64,000 nucleotides of DNA from Pohlia nutans. Its lineage: Eukaryota; Streptophyta; Bryopsida; Bryales; Mniaceae. The stretch lies in assembly GCA_022496805.1 (NCBI GenBank), contig CM040100.1, positions 18,691,009 to 18,755,008 on the forward strand. The letters run 5' to 3'. The position numbers and the translations under genes are program-made. The notes beneath the pieces are model-generated. The model had not been told where the DNA came from, made no database searches, and saw nothing but the letters and a program-made list of their open reading frames with translations. Below, piece after piece: positions 59,641-64,000 of the stretch (the stretch's first letter is position 1; every line of letters starts with the position of its first letter).

Positions 59641-62600
59641 ATGAGTCGTAATCGCAATAGCAACCTTGCTGCGGGCGCATCAGATGGTGGAGATGCAGTG
59701 ATGGCCCGCTGGTTACAGTCAGCCGGGCTCCAGCATTTGGCAGCTCCTTTAGCAGCGGCGGCCCTTGATCATCAGCTACTTCCCTCTCTGCTCATGCAGG
59801 TGCCTTCCACATTCACAATGTACTAGTGCATCCTATGTGTTTCTTCGTCTGAAGTGTTAGGATACAATGTTCAGATTTACATCTGATTACATCCCTAATT
59901 TATCCTCGCAGTAGCTAATTAGACTCGAGGTTATTGCAAGGAGTCTCGATTGGAAATAGAATATGAGTTGTTATTACGACTACAGATTTGGTTTTCCATC
60001 TATAACCTCCCCGGAAGAAGGTTGAATAATCCTTGGTGCGCTCGCAGTATTTGAAAACCATTTCTATGTTCCAGAGCTTGATTGGTAGTGTCGCTTATTT
60101 TAGAGGACAAGAATCCAGCTTTTTCAGAGCTCTGCTGTATGTTGTGATCGTATTGCGTACGCGAGTGACTGGTTGTTGGGGTCCATTGCGGTTTAGGTTT
60201 ATCTGACACGCTCTTCCTTCAGAATGCTTGCCGTCAACATGGCTGAACCATTTCGTGACTTTCAGAACGGTGGAATTTCCGGCTATCCCTGGAAACGTAG
60301 CAGAAAACAAACATCCGAAATATTCGATCAATCTTTAATTAATTGTGTATACTAAGCGTAATATAGAATTAATTTACCGTGGATACCGGAAATTGAATTG
60401 ATTCTGGAGGAACTGGGAAGCCCGTTTGAACTTCCTATGCCAAATGTATTATTATCAGTCACTAGAGTACTATTAATTACAACCGTTGCGGAGGGCTCTA
60501 ACCAAATAGTTTCAACAAAGTTTGGATAACCTGCCCGCTTCATGTTGATTTTTCTCCAAGAGTTCGAATTCCCGCTTGTGAAGGATTGCTTATTGTGTAG
60601 TGCGTCTGACTTATGACTCTGCTTTCTGGAGGGTTTCTTCCCTGTCAACCATGTCTCTTTTGGTTAAAATTGTACTTACTGCTCTTAAACAACATTATTG
60701 ATCTTTATCTCTGTTAGATTTGGTTATTAACATACTCTACATAACGTGTTATCAGCATGACCCTCAACTTCCTGTAGCTTTTGGCGGCCCTCTGGTTCGT
60801 GCTGTTCTCTGGAACGAACGACATGCAAATTTTAATGCCTTAGGATTTTCTTCGTCCAATTGCGGGCTGACGCGTTTTGAGAAGGTTGCTTTGACTTTGC
60901 GATACATGCCTTTCGTGGTCCATTATCGGATTAATTCTTGTAGTGGTATCGCTCTTCCTGCAGCTTTTTCAAGTATCACTGTAAATTTCAGATATTCACT
61001 ATAGTCGCTTTCTTCTTATCCTTTATCTTTTCCTGGATACTTATGTTCGATTGGTAACATGTGATGTGATGGCTATTGTGTGGTGCTCTTCATTCCACCA
61101 TTTTCGATTGCATTTATTCGGTTATTGATCTTGGTTGTCTGGAAGTGCTTCATGTGGCGCAGGACTACGGCAGATATGGAGTTCAATCCTTAGAAGACAA
61201 GCAGAAGTTGTTCAGATTAATAAAGACAATTAGTAGTGGTGCGGATTTGGCATCCGAGCCCTCAACCCCGCGTGGTTATTCTCCTTCAGCGAGTCAAAGT
61301 GAGATGGACGGTTTTTTGTCACCGGAACTGAGGGGCGACTTCAATTCAGGAATTTTAGATTTGCACTCCATCGATGATACAGAATTTTTCCCTGAGGTAA
61401 TTTGCGTAACCCTAATTCACTCTGATATTGATTTACGTTTGTAGTATCCCCCATATCCAGTTTAACTCGACGAAGAGGTTTGACCGTTGCTGGCATTTGG
61501 AAATGGTGATTTCTATTTTAAATATGTTCATTAAATGGTAGTTTTCTAGTGAATTGTCGATCATATATTTGTCTTGGAGTCATTGCTCAGAGCTTATGAA
61601 GGTTATGGAGGATATTAGCAATTTCATGCATGATTCATGTGCACTCTTACAGATGCCCATTTTCCATCAGTAAGTATTTAATCAGAGTGAAATGTTTAAT
61701 TGTCGTGGTCCATGTAGTTTCAAATGTCATGGAGGTTCTTAATGTGGCAGATTTTTTCCACTTCTGTTGCAGATTGCCATGCCAGAACCGTTCCAATCCT
61801 CACCATTTGTTCCCGTTATTGAGAAAGGCTTTGAGTCTGATATACTGTCGACCAGCTTTAAAGGCAGGATGCAAGGAGGATTGTCTGGGAGCAGCCCTCT
61901 TAGATCTGTATCGAATGAGAGGGACAAAACTGGCAATAACAGCAACCTTGCGAGGATCAGAGTCGTGGTAGGTTCTGTATATCCTTCTTGTAATAGTTCT
62001 TTTCCAGCTGATTGAAAAGCTGTATTGTAGCATGGATGCATTTCCTTTTAGTTTTTACCTAAACTTAATTCTCTATGTCTTCACTTCTAAATGGAGAGCA
62101 GCCATTCTCCTTAGGCTATCAAAATTGCAGCTGATTTTAAACTGAAGGAGGAGAAATTTAATACTCCCTCTGTTCCAGTTTGATTGCCGTAAACCAACAC
62201 TATTTCTTTGTTCATTTGCGGCAATCGAACTGGAACAGAGGAAGTACCTGTGATGTCTTTTACCAGCGTCAGCTGCTTTTTCAGAGAATCCTTGTGTATA
62301 GTGCCCAAGTACAAGTAGGTGATTATTTAGAACTGCGAGGAACAATAAAGTTTTGACCGATATATCCTGAAGGTGTGAACTGCTGAAGATAATTGTGATT
62401 TTTGATTGTAGGTTCGCAAACGACCACTGAACAAGAAGGAACTCTTACGGAAGGAGGAAGACATCATTACCATCAACGATATCGAGAGTTCCCTCACAGT
62501 TAACGAGCCAAAAGTGAAGGTCAGCGTGTGCGACTCCCTGTTAGTGCGCGGTTTAAACTTCTCTGGTGATGGTCCATACAGGCTCAATGTCAGAATTGAC

Positions 62601-64000
62601 TTGAATTTGGGTGCTGGTAGAGGTGTGGTACATTATAGAACCTGGTTCTAGCCTTGCCTACCTGGACATTTGATGGGTTATAGGTTACATGTGCATACTT
62701 CTTAATTGACCCTCTGTTTACCTGACAGGTGGACCTCACTGCCTATACTGAGAGGCATGAGTTTGTTTTTGATGCTGTTTTAAATCAGCAAGTGAGCAAT
62801 GACGAGGTAAGAATATTGCAGTTCGGCTGATGTGCTCTTATTTGGTTTATGCTTGGATTTTACATGGAAAAAGCTTGGGTGTGTATTGAGTCAATGATTT
62901 GGATACGCAGGTGTATCGGTCCACTGTGGAACCCATTGTACCCACTATCTTTAATCGCACAAAGGCAACCTGCTTTGCTTACGGACAAACAGGTATTGCA
63001 GCATTGAATTTCGAAAACTCATTCGCTGCTTTGTCCCACTTGTGTGATGCCTTTTGAAGGCCTTCATGTGTGACATGCAGCAGTCTAACTTAATAGATTA
63101 GGTCCTATTCCACGTTGCAATAATTGTTGCCTAAACTCAGACTGTGGTATCTACCCTGACTTACACATGTTGTATATGATTTTCGACTGGCTAACTTACG
63201 CACTCACTTTGCGTATTAAATAACCTCGACGTGAAGGAATCTATGTTTCATTTATTTGTGCACGCCAGTTTGTCTTACTAGCAAAGTTTTATGTGGCTGG
63301 TTACTTAAAAAGTTCTTTGGGGAGATTGCAGGAAGTGGTAAGACTTATACGATGCAGCCTTTGCCTCTAAGAGCCTGTGAAGATATTATGGCCATTATGC
63401 ATCAGCCAAGTCATCGCAACCAGGGCCTACAATTGTGGCTTAGCTTTTTTGAAATTTATGGTGGTAAACTTTATGATCTTCTCAACGAAAGGAGGTGTGT
63501 GGACCCAGACAAAATGATTGCTGTTTAATTTGGTATGTTTAGTAAAGCTTTGGGGATTTACTCAAGATTCTTATCTTGTTAGTTGTCGGAAGAATGCGTT
63601 CATTGACATATCCAGATCATAGTCCTCAGTGGATCGTGATTAAGTACTGGCGACATTATCGCTGTCCACATTGATGAATCTTGGATAAATAATGAGGCCG
63701 AGTTGAGAATATGATTAGATATTTTGTACAGAATTTAATGTCAACGCGGAGTATCTTGGCAATTGCAGGGGTGTCTGTCATGCCTTGAAAGGGTAACGGA
63801 CACGACCATTTATAATCAAAGTTCATTCTGATGTAGGAAGCTTTGTATGCGTGAGGATGGCCGCCAACAAGTCTGCATTGTTGGTCTTAAGGAATTTTGC
63901 GTATCAGATGTTGAGTTGGTTAAGGAGTATATCGACAAGGGCAATCAATCGCGCAGCACTGGTTCTACTGGTGCCAACGAGGAGTCTTCTAGGTCCCATG
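59641..64000 (+). CDS. KIN13: Kinesin-13 (KIN13), N-terminal region and first half of motor; 3' end outside window
   Basis: Internal-motor kinesin of the KIN13A/B type; microtubule depolymerising or wall-patterning and Golgi-associated roles in Arabidopsis. Exons: 59641-59799, 61163-61396, 61773-61967, 62412-62519, 62729-62806, 62911-62992, 63332-63494, 63837->64000, frame kept. Exon 1 has the plant signature GDAVMARWLQSAGLQHLAAP. Exon 2: DYGRYGVQSLEDKQKLFRLI, FLSPELRGDFNSGILDLHSI. Motor domain: RIRVV|VRKRPLNKKELLRKEED, VDLTAYTERHEFVFDAVLNQ, AYGQTG|GSGKTYTM (P-loop across the exon 6/7 junction), LWLSFFEIYGGKLYDLLNER, KLCMREDGRQQVCIVGL, and switch I beginning NEESSRSH at the window edge. The C-terminal half is not visible. 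A Stowaway-like MITE sits in intron 3. Confidence 0.95.
62164..62244. mobile_element. Stowaway-like MITE in KIN13 intron 3
   Basis: 81 bp with inverted tips CTCCCTCTGTTCCAGTTTGA and TCGAACTGGAACAGAGGAAG, bordered by TA on both sides. The CTCCCTCYGTTCC tip and TA duplication are the plant Stowaway (Tc1/mariner) signature. Confidence 0.85.

Overview
This is nuclear DNA of a land plant. Short exons with GT-AG borders are separated by AT-rich introns, the protein families are plant-type (ARP, a BTB protein of the At3g05675 type, a BAH-TFIIS protein, plant ornithine aminotransferase, organellar PrmC, kinesin-13), and about a quarter of the window is short non-autonomous DNA transposons. The species cannot be read from the sequence; a seed-free plant (bryophyte, lycophyte or fern) would fit but is not shown. 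Exon models were assembled by hand: splice borders were accepted only where the reading frame stays open and the protein stays family-like across the junction.

Layout: 1-2853 (-) the 5' part of ARP, an AP endonuclease with a SAP domain; 8642-11876 (-) a BTB/POZ protein; 14104-17849 (+) a BAH + TFIIS-middle + zinc-ribbon protein, divergent from the BTB gene; 21629-22621 (+) a GC-rich intronless atypical SDR with a plastid-type leader; 26280-33179 (-) a complete ten-exon ornithine aminotransferase; 44622-48973 (+) a complete five-exon release-factor glutamine methyltransferase; 59641-64000 (+) a kinesin-13 whose 3' part runs off the window. These are independent housekeeping genes. They share organelle targeting in part (ARP, SDR, OAT, PrmC), but nothing suggests a cluster or a common pathway.

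The most distinctive content lies between and inside the genes. At least seventeen elements of several unrelated internal sequences are bounded by TTAA and by ends of the form CCCCTAAA/CCCTTTR, usually with a small subterminal palindrome such as CGTCCAgaaaGTGGACG. This is the signature of piggyBac-type transposons, a superfamily not usually prominent in land plants. In four places two elements abut and share one TTAA. Other elements are PIF/Harbinger-like (TTA duplication), CACTA-like, hAT-like (with a paralogous empty site), Stowaway-like, an intron-associated family ending GGTTTTCAGTAAAAT, and several foldbacks, including a 360-bp hairpin and a microRNA-like hairpin at 36540-36652. No autonomous transposase, rRNA, tRNA or CRISPR array was seen.
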